A DNA stretch of 64,000 bases, taken from assembly GCA_000751295.2 (NCBI GenBank), contig CCMO02000001.1, positions 1,785,501 through 1,849,500 on the forward strand, given 5' to 3'. The position numbers were made by a program, and so were the translations under genes. The notes below the pieces were generated by a model that saw only the letters and a program-made list of their open reading frames with translations, searched no databases and was not told the origin of the DNA. Each line of letters starts with the position of its first letter. Positions within the stretch are counted from its first letter, which is position 1. Of the stretch, positions 1-10,952 are shown piece by piece. The DNA comes from a bacterium YEK0313 (GTDB lineage: Bacteria; Pseudomonadota; Alphaproteobacteria; Rhizobiales; Phreatobacteraceae).

Positions 1-1230
1 CGCGATGCCTTCGGCAACTCGCTGTTCACCGTGGTCGACGAGATCAGCGCACCCGACGACCGCACCATCCGCTGGCGCCTGAAAAGCCCGTTCCCGATGC
101 TGCCGGAATCGCTCGGCAAGGTCGGTGCGATCATCGCCTTCATCATGCCGGAGCGCCTTGCCGTCACCGACGGCAACCTGCCGGTGAAGGAGCTCGTCGG
201 CAGTGGCCCGTTCCGCTTCCAGGCCGACCAGCACGTGCCCGGCTCGCGCATCGTCTATACCCGTTTCGACGGCTACGTGCCGCGCCCAGAGGGCACGACC
301 AGCCTGCTCGCCGGGCCGAAGCGGGTGCATTTCGATCGGGTCGAATGGCAGATCATGCCCGATGCGGCGACAGCGGCGGCAGCGCTCCAGCGCGGCGAGA
401 TCGACTGGTGGGACCAGCCGATCATGGACCTCCTGCCGCCGTTGAAACGCAACGCCGCGCTGACCGTCGACCTGCTCGACCCGATCGGCAATGTCGGCGT
501 GCTGCGCTTCAACCATACGCTGCCGCCCTTCGACAATCCGGCGATCCGCCGGGCCGTGCTGTCGGCGGTCAGCCAGCGCGAGTTCATGTCGGCGATCGCC
601 GGCGACGACAAAAGCCTCTGGCGCGAGGGCGTCGGCTTCTTCCCGCCGGGCGCCGCCATGGCCAATGACGAGGGCATGGCGGCGCTGACCGGCCCGCGCG
701 ACCTCGCCGCGGCGGCGAAGGCGATCCGCGATGCCGGCTACAAGGGCGAGAAGGTGCTGCTGATGGCGCCCGGCGACTTCCCGGTCATCGGCGCGATGAG
801 CGAGGTGACGGCCGACCTGTTCCGCAAGCTCGGCCTCGCCGTCGACTATGTCGTGATGGACTGGGGCTCGATGCTGCGCCGCATGGGCAACCGCGAGACG
901 CCAGACCGCGGCGGCTACAACGCCTTCTGCACCTATTCCGCCGGCGTCACCCAGCTCAACCCATCGGCGCACAATTTCCTGCGCGGCTCGGGCGACAAGG
1001 CGACCTTCGGCTGGTCGACCAGCCCGAAGCTCGAGGCGCTGCGCGACGCCTGGTTCCTGGCGCCCGATGTCGCGGCCCAGCAGAAGATCGGCCGCGACAT
1101 GCAGCGCCAGGCCTTCATCGACGTGCCCTACGTGCCGCTCGGCGTATTCCTGCAGCCGACCGCCTACCGCAAGGACCTGACCGGCATCCTCAAGGGCCTG
1201 CCGCTGTTCTGGAACGTCCGCCGCGCCTGA
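1..1230 (+). CDS. ABC transporter solute-binding protein, family 5 (peptide/opine type), N-terminus missing
   Basis: The frame is open from the first base of the window, so the gene starts upstream; about 409 residues are visible against 500-540 for the family. The visible part reads like the second lobe and C-terminus of SBP_bac_5 proteins, including a stretch on residues becoming available to ligand (VGVLRFNHTLPPFDNPAIRRA, near base 495) and the usual C-terminal ending FWNVRRA. Such proteins deliver peptides, opines or other amides to an inner-membrane ABC permease from the periplasm. The next gene follows after 27 bp on the same strand and encodes a dimethylformamidase-like amide hydrolase, so an amide or peptide-like substrate is plausible (inference). 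Permease and ATPase genes are presumably upstream, outside the window. Confidence 0.85.
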   Translation, partial: RDAFGNSLFTVVDEISAPDDRTIRWRLKSPFPMLPESLGKVGAIIAFIMPERLAVTDGNLPVKELVGSGPFRFQADQHVPGSRIVYTRFDGYVPRPEGTTSLLAGPKRVHFDRVEWQIMPDAATAAAALQRGEIDWWDQPIMDLLPPLKRNAALTVDLLDPIGNVGVLRFNHTLPPFDNPAIRRAVLSAVSQREFMSAIAGDDKSLWREGVGFFPPGAAMANDEGMAALTGPRDLAAAAKAIRDAGYKGEKVLLMAPGDFPVIGAMSEVTADLFRKLGLAVDYVVMDWGSMLRRMGNRETPDRGGYNAFCTYSAGVTQLNPSAHNFLRGSGDKATFGWSTSPKLEALRDAWFLAPDVAAQQKIGRDMQRQAFIDVPYVPLGVFLQPTAYRKDLTGILKGLPLFWNVRRA

Positions 1231-1257
1231 AGCCGATCCGCATCGAGGGAAACGTCC

Positions 1258-3504
1258 ATGCTGCCCATCACAGGTTACGTCGACCGCTGGAGCGTTCGCC
1301 CCGGCGAGGAGATCGCCTTCAAGATCAGCGTCGTGGGCGGCGGCCGCTACCGGGCGCGCATGGCCCGCGTGCTGTGCGGCGATCCCAACCCGAAGGGGCC
1401 GGGCTATCGCGAGATCGCCGTGCCCTGGGCGCTGGAAGGCGAGCATGACGGCATCGAGCAGCCGATCGCGCTCGGATCGTGGGTCGACGTCGCAGCGCTC
1501 GATCTCGGCCCGCCGGACGGGCCGATCGCCTTGGCGGCAACGGTCTGGCCGACCCTCCTCGCCGCCGGCCGGCAGGTGGTGCTGAACTGGTCCGGCGCCG
1601 CCGGCGCGCTCAGCCTCGGCATCGGCCCGAAAGGCGCCTTCTGCCGGCTCACCGGACCGGCCGGCATGGTGGAGGTGGAGACCGGCGTCGCGCCGACCGA
1701 GCGGGCCTGGCACGACATTGCCTGCCTGGTCGATCCCGCGCGCGGTCTCGTAAGGCTCGGCCAGGCGCCTCGCAAGCCGCGCCTCGACCGCGACGAGCGC
1801 AAGACCGCCGAGGCGACAGCCGGCGGAAGGCCGGGCGGCGCCGGCCGGGCCGCCATTGCCGCCGAGCGGCACGACGGCGGGGTGCGGGCCCATTTCAACG
1901 GCAAGATCGAGCGGCCGCGGATCCTTGCCGGCACGGCCGATCTGGCCGCGGTTCTGGCCTCGCAGGGCTCCGGCAAGGCACTGGTCGGCGCGCGGCTGGT
2001 CGCCGAATGGGATTTTGCCCTGGACATTCCGACCGACACCGCCCGCGACATCGGGCCCGGCGGGCATGACGGGCGCTGCGTGAACCTGCCGACCCGCGCC
2101 ATGACCGGCTCGCGCTGGTCGGGCGCCGTGCACCGCTGGACCGAGGCGCCGGCCGAATGGGCGGCGATCCACTTCCACGACGACGATATCGGCGATGCCG
2201 GCTGGGCCACCTCGCTCCGCTTCGTCGTGCCCGACGACTGGAAGAGCGGCGTCTATGCCCTGCATCTCGACAAGGACGGCGCGCGCGACAACATCGTCTT
2301 CCACGTGCGCGCCGCCGTGCCGGGTTCGCAGGCGAAGGTCGCGTTCCTCGCGCCGACCTTCAGCTACACCGTCTACAGCCAGTATCAGAAGGCCGGCCGG
2401 CAGGCCCTGATCACCGAGCGTTCGCGCGCCTGGGGGGCGCTCGCCCAGGCGCCCGACGGCCATCCCGAATACGGCGTCTCGCCCTACAACTTCCATTCCG
2501 ACGGCAGCGGCGTCGTCATGTCGACCATCCGCCGGCCGCTGATCGACAAGCGGGTCAACCAGATCCACCTGGTCGATCCGAGCCCCGGCGGCTCGGGGCT
2601 CTACTGGATCGCCGCAGACAGCTATGTCACCGATCTCCTGAGCCGGCGCAATATCGACTTCGAGGTGATCACCGACCACGACGTACACGCCGAAGGGGTG
2701 GAGCTCCTGTCGCAGTACCAGGTGGTGCTGACCGGTCAGCATCCCGAATATCATACGACCGAGACGCTCGACGCCCTCGCCGCCTATTTCGAACGCGGCG
2801 GCCGCTTCGTCTATCTCGGCGGCAACGGCTTCTACTGGAAGGTGGTGCCACATGCCGACGGCCCGTGGGCCTTCGAGCTTCGCCGCGCCGAGGGCGGCAT
2901 CCGCCTGTGGGAGACGCTGCCAGGCGAAAGCTACCACGCCTTCGACGGATCCTATGGCGGGCTCTGGCGGCGCCTCGGCCGGCCGCCGCAGGCGCTTGTC
3001 GGCATCGGCTTCAGCACGCAGGGCGAATATCTCGGCTTTCCCTATCGCTTTCTCGACGGGATCATGGATCCACGCGTCGCCTTCATGCGCGAGGGCATGG
3101 CCGAGACGGCGCTGCCCGGCACGACCTTCGGCGAACGCGGCCTGATGGGCGGAGGCGCGGCCGGCCACGAGCTCGACCGTGCCGACGAGCGGCTGGGCAC
3201 GCCGCCGCACGCCATCATCGTCGCCCGCGCGGTGGTCGAGGATCCGACCTATCAGCCGGTCAACGAGGAGCGGCGCGACCATACCTGGCCGGGCAAGCGC
3301 GAGGACATCATCCGCTCCGACCTGACCTTCATGGAGACCCCCAATGGCGGCGCGGTCTTCTCGGTCGGCTCGATGAACTTCATCGGCGCCCTGCCGATCG
3401 ACGGCTATGACAATCCCGTGGCGAAGCTGATCACCAATATCGTCAGGCGCTTCGCCGACCCGACGCCCTTTCCGCCCCCCGTCGCGGCCGAGACCACGGA
3501 CTGA
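1258..3504 (+). CDS. N,N-dimethylformamidase large (beta) subunit-like amide hydrolase
   Basis: The 748-residue protein resembles the large subunit of N,N-dimethylformamidase (DmfA2). An N-terminal part (MLPITGYVDRWSVRPGEE) is followed by a LamG/concanavalin-like region at about residues 90-250 and a C-terminal glutamine-amidotransferase-like domain. The characterised enzyme holds a mononuclear iron bound by two tyrosines and one glutamate. Here the HPEY motif (H495, E497) and several tyrosines in the right region (Y370, Y373, Y376, Y405, Y410) are present; the exact tyrosine ligands are not proven. ATG follows the purine-rich GAGGGAA at a normal distance. Known enzymes need a small subunit of about 130 residues encoded next door; none is seen downstream, and the gene just upstream is a transporter binding protein. 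The substrate is therefore unknown. Confidence 0.8.
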   Translation: MLPITGYVDRWSVRPGEEIAFKISVVGGGRYRARMARVLCGDPNPKGPGYREIAVPWALEGEHDGIEQPIALGSWVDVAALDLGPPDGPIALAATVWPTLLAAGRQVVLNWSGAAGALSLGIGPKGAFCRLTGPAGMVEVETGVAPTERAWHDIACLVDPARGLVRLGQAPRKPRLDRDERKTAEATAGGRPGGAGRAAIAAERHDGGVRAHFNGKIERPRILAGTADLAAVLASQGSGKALVGARLVAEWDFALDIPTDTARDIGPGGHDGRCVNLPTRAMTGSRWSGAVHRWTEAPAEWAAIHFHDDDIGDAGWATSLRFVVPDDWKSGVYALHLDKDGARDNIVFHVRAAVPGSQAKVAFLAPTFSYTVYSQYQKAGRQALITERSRAWGALAQAPDGHPEYGVSPYNFHSDGSGVVMSTIRRPLIDKRVNQIHLVDPSPGGSGLYWIAADSYVTDLLSRRNIDFEVITDHDVHAEGVELLSQYQVVLTGQHPEYHTTETLDALAAYFERGGRFVYLGGNGFYWKVVPHADGPWAFELRRAEGGIRLWETLPGESYHAFDGSYGGLWRRLGRPPQALVGIGFSTQGEYLGFPYRFLDGIMDPRVAFMREGMAETALPGTTFGERGLMGGGAAGHELDRADERLGTPPHAIIVARAVVEDPTYQPVNEERRDHTWPGKREDIIRSDLTFMETPNGGAVFSVGSMNFIGALPIDGYDNPVAKLITNIVRRFADPTPFPPPVAAETTD

Positions 3505-3557
3505 ACCTCTCGACGCGCAGTCCGGGCCGGGCAAGCCACGCCCCGCCCGGCGGAAGG

Positions 3558-3580
3558 CCGCGGCCGGATCCGGACCGCGG
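3558..3580. terminator. GC-rich hairpin between converging genes
   Basis: An imperfect inverted repeat (CCGCGG-CCGGA / TCCGGA-CCGCGG) sits between the converging amidase-like gene and dctA. It has no U-run on either strand, so it is at best a candidate shared transcription end. Confidence 0.3.
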
Positions 3581-3597
3581 CGTCCACGGCGCGGCGC

Positions 3598-4926
3598 TCA
3601 GGCGGCGAGCACGGCCTCGTCCTCCGCGGCCTCGGAGGCGTCGCGGCCGGCCAGGGCGTCGGCGAGACGCTCCTCGTCGAGCTCGCCTTCCCAGCGCGCC
3701 ACCACGATGGTGGCGACCGCATTGCCGACGAAGTTGGTTAGCGCCCGGCACTCCGACATGAACCGGTCGATGCCGAGGATCAGCGCCATGCCGGCCACCG
3801 GCACGGCCGGCACGACCGACAGCGTCGCGGCGAGGGTGATGAAGCCGGCACCTGTGATGCCGGCCGCCCCCTTGGAACTGAGCATGGCCACCAGCAGGAG
3901 CAGGATCTGGTCCCAGAGGCTGAGCTGGATGCCGGTCGCCTGGGCGATGAACAGCGCCGCCATGGTCATGTAGATGTTGGTGCCGTCGAGATTGAACGAA
4001 TAGCCGGTCGGAATGACCAGGCCCACCACCGACTTGCGGCAGCCGGCCCGCTCCATCTTCTCCATCAGGCTCGGCAGCGCCGCCTCCGACGAGCTCGTGC
4101 CGAGCACCAGCAGCAGTTCCTCCTTGATGTAGCGGATCAGCGCGACGATCGAGAAGCCGTTGTAGCGGGCGACCAGGCCGAGAATGACGAAGACGAACAG
4201 GAACGAGGTCAGGTAGAAGGTGACGATCAGCAGGAGCAGGCTGGCGATCGAGCCGACGCCGTACTGGCCGATGGTGAAGGCCATGGCGCCGAAGGCGCCG
4301 ATCGGCGCGGCCTTCATCAGGATCGCCACCAGCTTGAACATGGCCTGCGACAGCGACTGCAGCACGTGCAGCACCGGCTCGCCACGGTCGCCGACCGCAC
4401 CGAGGGCGATGCCGAACAGCACCGAGAAGAACAGGACCTGCAGAACGTCGCCGGAGGCGAAGGCGCTGATCGGCGAGGCCGGGATGATGTTCATCAGGAA
4501 GGCGACGAGGCTCTGCTCGTGCGCCTTGGCGGTATAGCCGGCGACCGCTTTCGGATCGAGCGTCGCCGGGTCGATATTGAGACCCGAGCCCGGCTGGATG
4601 ACGTTGGCGACGACGAGGCCGACGATCAGGGCGAGCGTCGAGAAAGTCAGGAAATAGAGCATCGCCTTGCCGGCGACCCGGCCGACCTTTTCCAGATCGC
4701 GCATGCCGGCGATGCCGGTCACGACGGTCAGGAAGATGACCGGCGCGATGATCATCTTGACCAGCTTGATGAAGGCATCGCCGAACGGCTTCATCTGCAC
4801 GCCGAGGCCTGGATAGAAATGTCCGAGCAGAATGCCGACCGTGATGGCCGCCAGAACCTGGACATAGAGATGCTGGTGCAGTTTTTTCGGCGCGGCAGCA
4901 GCCTGCGCCTCGATCGCGTGAGCCAT
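3598..4926 (-). CDS. dctA: C4-dicarboxylate transporter DctA
   Basis: A 442-residue sodium or proton:dicarboxylate symporter (DAACS family) that takes up succinate, fumarate and malate across the inner membrane. It shows the family signatures: the serine-rich hairpin [13 protein letters not shown], the motif [19 protein letters not shown], and about eight hydrophobic segments starting with [17 protein letters not shown]. The ATG at 4926 is chosen because AGGCGAGG stands just upstream and the length then fits the family (430-445); the same frame stays open much further upstream, but that stretch is the antisense of dctB. It is divergent from dctB-dctD, which encode its usual two-component regulators. 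A sigma-54 promoter at 5031-5046 reads into it. Confidence 0.96.
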   Translation of the reverse strand: MAHAIEAQAAAAPKKLHQHLYVQVLAAITVGILLGHFYPGLGVQMKPFGDAFIKLVKMIIAPVIFLTVVTGIAGMRDLEKVGRVAGKAMLYFLTFSTLALIVGLVVANVIQPGSGLNIDPATLDPKAVAGYTAKAHEQSLVAFLMNIIPASPISAFASGDVLQVLFFSVLFGIALGAVGDRGEPVLHVLQSLSQAMFKLVAILMKAAPIGAFGAMAFTIGQYGVGSIASLLLLIVTFYLTSFLFVFVILGLVARYNGFSIVALIRYIKEELLLVLGTSSSEAALPSLMEKMERAGCRKSVVGLVIPTGYSFNLDGTNIYMTMAALFIAQATGIQLSLWDQILLLLVAMLSSKGAAGITGAGFITLAATLSVVPAVPVAGMALILGIDRFMSECRALTNFVGNAVATIVVARWEGELDEERLADALAGRDASEAAEDEAVLAA

Positions 4927-5030
4927 CGCGGTGTCCTCGCCTTTCGGGTCGCCGCGCCTCGTCATGGGCGCGTTCGAGCCGTCCTTGGGTTTCGCCAGCC
5001 CGGCGTTGCGGACCGGGCGCGATGGCGGTG

Positions 5031-5046
5031 AGCACGGCGCGTGCCA
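5031..5046 (-). promoter_or_regulatory. Sigma-54 (-24/-12) promoter of dctA
   Basis: On the minus strand the sequence is TGGCACG-CGCC-GTGCT. This matches the sigma-54 consensus TGGCACG-N4-TTGCT at every key position: GG at -24, GC at -12, correct 10-bp spacing between them. The -12 element ends about 105 bp before the dctA ATG. Sigma-54 control of dctA by phospho-DctD is established in rhizobia. Confidence 0.88.
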
Positions 5047-5120
5047 ATTTCGTGGAAACGGATCAGTGCATTGTGAAACAACGGTTTTTCGCACGACGCG
5101 GAAATGATCGCCATGCATCT

Positions 5121-5138
5121 TGTGTGGAATTCCGCACA
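5121..5138. promoter_or_regulatory. DctD upstream activator site 1
   Basis: Near-perfect 18-bp palindrome TGTGTGGAATTCCGCACA (one mismatched pair), about 85 bp upstream of the sigma-54 promoter. It has the TGTGCGG..CCGCACA form of rhizobial DctD sites. Its centre lies 31 bp, about three helical turns, from that of site 2. Confidence 0.75.
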
Positions 5139-5151
5139 CCGTGCTAAGGTC

Positions 5152-5169
5152 TCGGCGAAAATCCGCACG
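5152..5169. promoter_or_regulatory. DctD upstream activator site 2 (weaker)
   Basis: Imperfect copy of site 1 (TCGGCGAAAATCCGCACG): the CCGCAC half is intact, the left half is degenerate. Tandem strong and weak DctD sites upstream of dctA are the known arrangement in rhizobia, where the pair allows cooperative binding. It also lies 58 bp before dctB. Confidence 0.6.
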
Positions 5170-5226
5170 CAGAAGACGCGCCTCCTGGAAGTCCAGTGAG
5201 GGCGTATCGAGGGAACGGCGAGGACC

Positions 5227-7055
5227 ATGACCGGTGCATCGGGCACGGCTCGGCGGTGGCTGACGCGACGCCGCGCGATCAGCCTCGCGTTCGGCGCCGC
5301 AACGCTCGTCGCGCTCGATCTCGCCGCCCGCGAGATCGCCGCGCACTGGGCCCATGCCAGCGTCCGGGCGGCGGCGGGCGCGGCCGCCGAGCTGCGCGTC
5401 GCGGTGCTGCAGAGCGAGATCGAGAGGCATCGTGCCCTGCCGCTGATCCTCGCCGAGGACCGCGACCTGCGCGAGGCGCTCGCCTCGCGCGCGCCGGAGC
5501 GGATCGCCGCGCTCAATCCGAAGCTCGAAACGCTCAGCGCCAATGCGCGCGTCTCGGTGATCTACCTGCTCGACCGCGACGGCACGACGGTCGCCGCCAG
5601 CAACTGGCGCACGCCGACCAGCTTCGTCGGCAACAACTACGCCTTCCGCCCCTATTACCGCCGGGCGATGGATGACGGCGCGGCCGAACACTTCGCCTTC
5701 GGCACGGTGAGCCAGCTGCCCGGCCTCTACCTGACCCGGCGGCTCGACGGGCCCGCCGGGGTCATTGGCGTGATCGTGGTCAAGGTGGAGGCGCAGGCGA
5801 TCGAAGCCGACTGGCGGCGCTTCGCCATGCCGACCTTCGTCACCGACGAGCGCAGCATCGTGCTGATCTCGAGCGAGCCGAACTGGGTGTTCAGGGCGAC
5901 CCAGCCGATCGCGCTCGGCGAGAGGGCGGCGATCCGGGCGAGCCTGCAATTCGGCGACGCATCGCTCGAACTGCTGCCGCTCGAACGGGACGCAGGCGCC
6001 GACGGCGACCTGGTCGCGACGCGGCTCTCGGGTGAGGCGGGCGACCGGCGCTTCGTCGACCACGACGTGCCAGTGCCGACCACCCGCTGGCGGCTGCACG
6101 TGCTGGCCCCGGTCGAGCCGACGCTGCGCCTCGCGACCACGGCAGCCGAGGCGGTCGCCCTGTTCGGCGGATCGCTCGGGCTCGGCGCGATCGGCTTCTG
6201 GCGCTTCAGTCGCCGCCGGCGCGCCCGGGCGCAGCTCCGCCAGGAAGAGGTGCGGCGCGAGCTGGAGGCGCGTGTCGGCGAGCGCACGGCCGAGCTCGAG
6301 GCGGTCAATGGCCGGCTGATCGCCGAGATCGACGAGCGCAAGCGGACGCAGGCCGCGCTCGACGACCTTCAGGACGAATTGGTGCAGGCGAGCAAGCTCG
6401 CCGTCCTCGGCCAGATCTCGGCCAGCGTCGCCCACGAGATCAACCAGCCGGTTGCGGCCATCAGGACCTTCGCCGACAATGCCCGCGAACTGATCCAGCG
6501 CAACGAGCCGGCAACCGCCGACGGCAATCTCGCCACCATCGCCAGCCTGACCGACCGGATCGGCTCGATCACCGGCGAGCTCAGGGCCTTCGCGCGCAAG
6601 GCACCCGCCAGGGTCGAGGCGGTGCCGGTGAAGACCGTGGTCGACGGCGCCCTCCTGTTGGTCGGCCATCGGCTGCGCCTGCAGGCGATCGATCTCGATG
6701 TCGACATCGCAGAACCGGGGCTGAGCGTCACGGCCGACCGGATCCGGCTCGAACAGGTGCTGGTCAATCTCCTGCAGAACGCGCTGGAGGCGCTCGCCGG
6801 CCGCGACGACGGGCGGATCCACATCGCCGGCCGGCGCGTCGGCGACGGCGTCGCGATCGCCATCGCCGACAACGGGCCGGGCCTGCCGCCGGCCGTGATG
6901 GACCATCTGTTCATGCCCTTCACCACCACCAAGCCGCAGGGCCTCGGCCTCGGCCTCGTCATCTCCAACGACATCATCACCGAGGCCGGCGGCACGCTCG
7001 CCGTCGCGAACCGCGGCGGCGCGCATTTCACCATCACCTTGCCGAGGGCTTCCTG

Positions 7056-7056
<1 letters not shown>
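5227..7056 (+). CDS. dctB: C4-dicarboxylate sensor histidine kinase DctB
   Basis: A 609-residue membrane kinase. A first membrane segment lies at about residues 18-38, a periplasmic dicarboxylate-sensing double-PAS (PDC) domain follows to about 300, and a second membrane segment at about 302-325 leads into a coiled coil. The phosphoacceptor is His403 in [14 protein letters not shown]; the ATP-binding domain has an N box around NALEAL, DNGPGLP and GLGLGLVIS. It senses external C4-dicarboxylates (jointly with DctA in rhizobia) and phosphorylates DctD. The stop overlaps the dctD start (TGATG), so the two are translationally coupled. Confidence 0.94.
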
Positions 7057-8390
<1,334 letters not shown>

Positions 8391-8402
8391 CGCGGATCCA
8401 GC

Positions 8403-9338
8403 TCAGGCGGCGCCCGCGCGCCCCGCCCATGCCCTTTCGCGCTCCTGCTCGACCTGGCGCACCCGCTCGATCAGGAACTCGGAAAAGGCGCGGATCTTGC
8501 CAGGCACGAACTGGCGGTTCTGATAGGCGATGTTCATGGTCAGCGGCGGCAACTGCCAATCCTCCAGGACCACCTTCAGCCGGCCGCTCGCTATGTCGTC
8601 GTGCACGATATACATCGGCTGGATCAGGATGCCGTGGCCGGCGATCGCCGCGACGCGGATGATCTGGCCGTCATTGGTATCCAGCACGCTCGAGATCCGC
8701 ACCTTGCGGGAGGCCTGCTCGCGCCTGAGATGCAGCATGTAGGGCTCGTTGGCGAGGTTGTAGACGAGCATGTCGTGGGCTGCGAGATCCTCGGGCGTCC
8801 GCGGCACGCCGCGCCGGGCAAGATAGTCGGGACTTGCCGCGAGCACGCGCCGGGTGGTGCAGAGCCGGCGCACGACGATGCCGGAATCCGGCTCGTGCTC
8901 GCGGGTGCGCACGGCGACGTCGATGCCGGCCTCGATGAAGTCGAGATAGCGGTTGGCCACCACGACCTGCACGGCGAGCTTCGGATAGAGCGCGCGGAAA
9001 GCCGGCAGGACCGGCGCCAGATAGATCAGGGAGAAGGACAAGGAGGAGGTGACGCGCAGCAGGCCCGCCGGCGACGACGAGCGGGCGGTGACGGCCGCCT
9101 CCGCCTCGCCGAGGCCGGAGAGCAGCGAGGTGCAGCGCTCGTAGAATTCCTCGCCGGCATCGGTCAGCCACTGGCGGCGCGTGTTGCGCTCGATCAGCCG
9201 GGCACCGAGACGCTCCTCCAGGGCGCGCAGATAGCGGCTGGCGGCGGCATTGGACATGCCGAGCAGGTCCGCGGCCTTCGACAGGCTGTTCAGCTCGGCG
9301 GTGCGGACGAAGAGCTCGACCTGCTTGAGGCGATCCAT
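8403..9338 (-). CDS. LysR-family transcriptional regulator
   Basis: A 311-residue LysR regulator with the N-terminal winged helix (VELFVRTAELNSLSKAADLLGMSNAAASRYLRALEERLG in pieces) and a C-terminal effector domain beginning near residue 90. It is convergent with dctD (12 bp apart) and divergent from the Dabb/maleylacetate reductase operon that starts 100 bp away, so it is the likely regulator of that operon. The intervening stretch is AT-rich for this DNA and could hold the operator. Confidence 0.88.
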   Translation of the reverse strand: MDRLKQVELFVRTAELNSLSKAADLLGMSNAAASRYLRALEERLGARLIERNTRRQWLTDAGEEFYERCTSLLSGLGEAEAAVTARSSSPAGLLRVTSSLSFSLIYLAPVLPAFRALYPKLAVQVVVANRYLDFIEAGIDVAVRTREHEPDSGIVVRRLCTTRRVLAASPDYLARRGVPRTPEDLAAHDMLVYNLANEPYMLHLRREQASRKVRISSVLDTNDGQIIRVAAIAGHGILIQPMYIVHDDIASGRLKVVLEDWQLPPLTMNIAYQNRQFVPGKIRAFSEFLIERVRQVEQERERAWAGRAGAA

Positions 9339-9438
9339 CAGAATTCCACCAGCTGGAAAAGAGTCTTTCGAATTAGCTTCTTTTCTTCCGTTTCATGCAA
9401 GCCAATAGTCCTCCTCAGCACAGGAAACGGCGGGCATC

Positions 9439-9765
9439 ATGACCGGACCGATCAAGCATATCGTCATGTGGCGGCTGAGAGCGGACACGCCGGAAGAACG
9501 GATCGCCGCCCGCCGCAAGGTGAAGGACGCCTTCGAAGGCCTGATCGGCCGGATCGAGGGGCTGACGCATATCGAGGTCGGCGTCGACATCTCCAATGTC
9601 GACTATGCCTGCGACGTTGTGCTGGTCTCCGAATTTGCGGATGCGGCCGGTCTTGAACGCTATGCCAGCCACCCCGAACATCTCAGGGTCCGGCAGGAAC
9701 TCGGCGATCTCCGGATCGCCCGCCACCAGGTGGACTATGTCGCGGACAGGGCCCGATCGGCCTGA
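9439..9765 (+). CDS. Dabb-family (stress-responsive A/B barrel) protein
   Basis: A 108-residue single-domain ferredoxin-fold protein with the Dabb opening motif (IKHIVMWRLRADTPEE) and the conserved HIEVGVDIS..DYACDVVLVSEF pattern. Family members are small dimeric barrels; some are enzymes on aromatic polyketides, most have no known role. It is first in the operon, ahead of maleylacetate reductase and hydroxyquinol dioxygenase, so a role with a hydroxylated aromatic is likely (inference). Confidence 0.8.
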   Translation: MTGPIKHIVMWRLRADTPEERIAARRKVKDAFEGLIGRIEGLTHIEVGVDISNVDYACDVVLVSEFADAAGLERYASHPEHLRVRQELGDLRIARHQVDYVADRARSA

Positions 9766-9878
9766 CGGCCTCGCCTCCGCTGAACACCGGCCTCGACGGC
9801 CCAAGGGCGAAAACGCCCGTCCAGAACTGATCACGGCTCCGGTCGAGACGCGGAGCCGCGGGACGAGGAGACGAAGCC

Positions 9879-10952
9879 ATGGTCGGCCCATTCGTTTATG
9901 GGGCCCTGCCGGCGCGGGTCGTGTTCGGAAGCGGAACGCTCGCCACGCTGCCGCGGGAGCTCGAAAGGCTCGGCCGAAGCCGGGCGCTGGTCCTGACCAC
10001 CCCACAGCAGTCCGGGGAAGGCGAACGGCTGGCCGGCCTCATCGGCCGGGCCGCAGCCGGCGTCCATGCCGGCGCCGTGATGCACACGCCGGTCGAGGCG
10101 ACCGAGACGGCGGTCGCGGCGCTCTCCGCTTCGGGCGCGGATTGCGTCGTGGCGCTCGGCGGCGGCTCCACGATAGGCCTCGGCAAGGCGCTCGCGCTGC
10201 GCACCGGCATCGACCAGATCGCCATCCCGACCACCTATGCCGGCTCGGAAATGACACCGATCCTCGGCGAGACCCGGGACGGGGTGAAGACCACCCAGCG
10301 CAGCCTCGCCGTGCTGCCCGAGACGGTCATCTACGACGTCGACCTGACCCTCACCCTGCCGGCCGGGCTGAGCGGCACTTCCGGCATCAATGCCATCGCC
10401 CATGCGGTGGAGGCGCTCTATGCCGAGGACCGCAATCCCGTGACCTCGCTGATGGCCGAGGAGGCCATCCGGGCCCTCGGACGGGCCCTGCCGCGCATCG
10501 CGGCCGAGCCGGCCGACCGCGCGGCGCGCGCCGATGCGCTCTACGGCGCTTGGCTCGCCGGCTCCTGCCTCGGCACGGTCGGCATGGCGCTGCATCACAA
10601 GCTCTGCCACACGCTCGGCGGCTCGTTCGACCTGCCCCATGCCGAAACCCACACGGTGATCCTGCCGCATGCGCTGGCCTATAACCGGTCCGCCGCGGCC
10701 GAGGCGACCGCACGGGCGGCGCGGGCGCTCGGCACCGCCGATGCGCCGCGCGGCCTGTTCGACCTCGCCGGTGCCGTCGGCGCCCGCCGCTCGCTGCGCG
10801 AGCTCGGCATGGCCGAAACCGATATCGACCGGGCTGCCGACCTTGCCGTGCGCAATCCCTACTGGAACCCGCGGCCGATCGAACGCGACGCCGTCCGCGC
10901 CCTCATCGCCCGGGCCTGGGCCGGCGCGCCGCCGGCGGAGGCCGCGGCGTGA
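9879..10952 (+). CDS. Maleylacetate reductase
   Basis: A 357-residue iron-alcohol-dehydrogenase-fold enzyme that reduces maleylacetate to 3-oxoadipate with NAD(P)H, the step after hydroxyquinol ring cleavage. Seen: the nucleotide motif GGGSTIGLGKA, the maleylacetate-reductase-type stretch IPTTYAGSEMTPILGE, and the histidine-rich segment HHKLCHTLGGSFDLPHAETH. Length is typical (350-360). GACGAGGAG upstream supports the ATG. Its stop overlaps the GTG start of the amidohydrolase gene, and hydroxyquinol 1,2-dioxygenase is three genes downstream, which fits the pathway. Confidence 0.93.
   Translation: MVGPFVYGALPARVVFGSGTLATLPRELERLGRSRALVLTTPQQSGEGERLAGLIGRAAAGVHAGAVMHTPVEATETAVAALSASGADCVVALGGGSTIGLGKALALRTGIDQIAIPTTYAGSEMTPILGETRDGVKTTQRSLAVLPETVIYDVDLTLTLPAGLSGTSGINAIAHAVEALYAEDRNPVTSLMAEEAIRALGRALPRIAAEPADRAARADALYGAWLAGSCLGTVGMALHHKLCHTLGGSFDLPHAETHTVILPHALAYNRSAAAEATARAARALGTADAPRGLFDLAGAVGARRSLRELGMAETDIDRAADLAVRNPYWNPRPIERDAVRALIARAWAGAPPAEAAA

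Noticed and set aside
4927..7026. Minus-strand open frame running 700 codons upstream of dctA
   Set aside because: It is the antisense of dctB, has atypical composition and no ribosome site, and it would place the sigma-54 promoter inside a gene. The DctA part starts at 4926.
9805..9818. GGGCG-AAAA-CGCCC hairpin between the Dabb and maleylacetate reductase genes
   Set aside because: Only a 5-bp stem and no U-run; too weak to call a terminator, and the genes appear co-transcribed.
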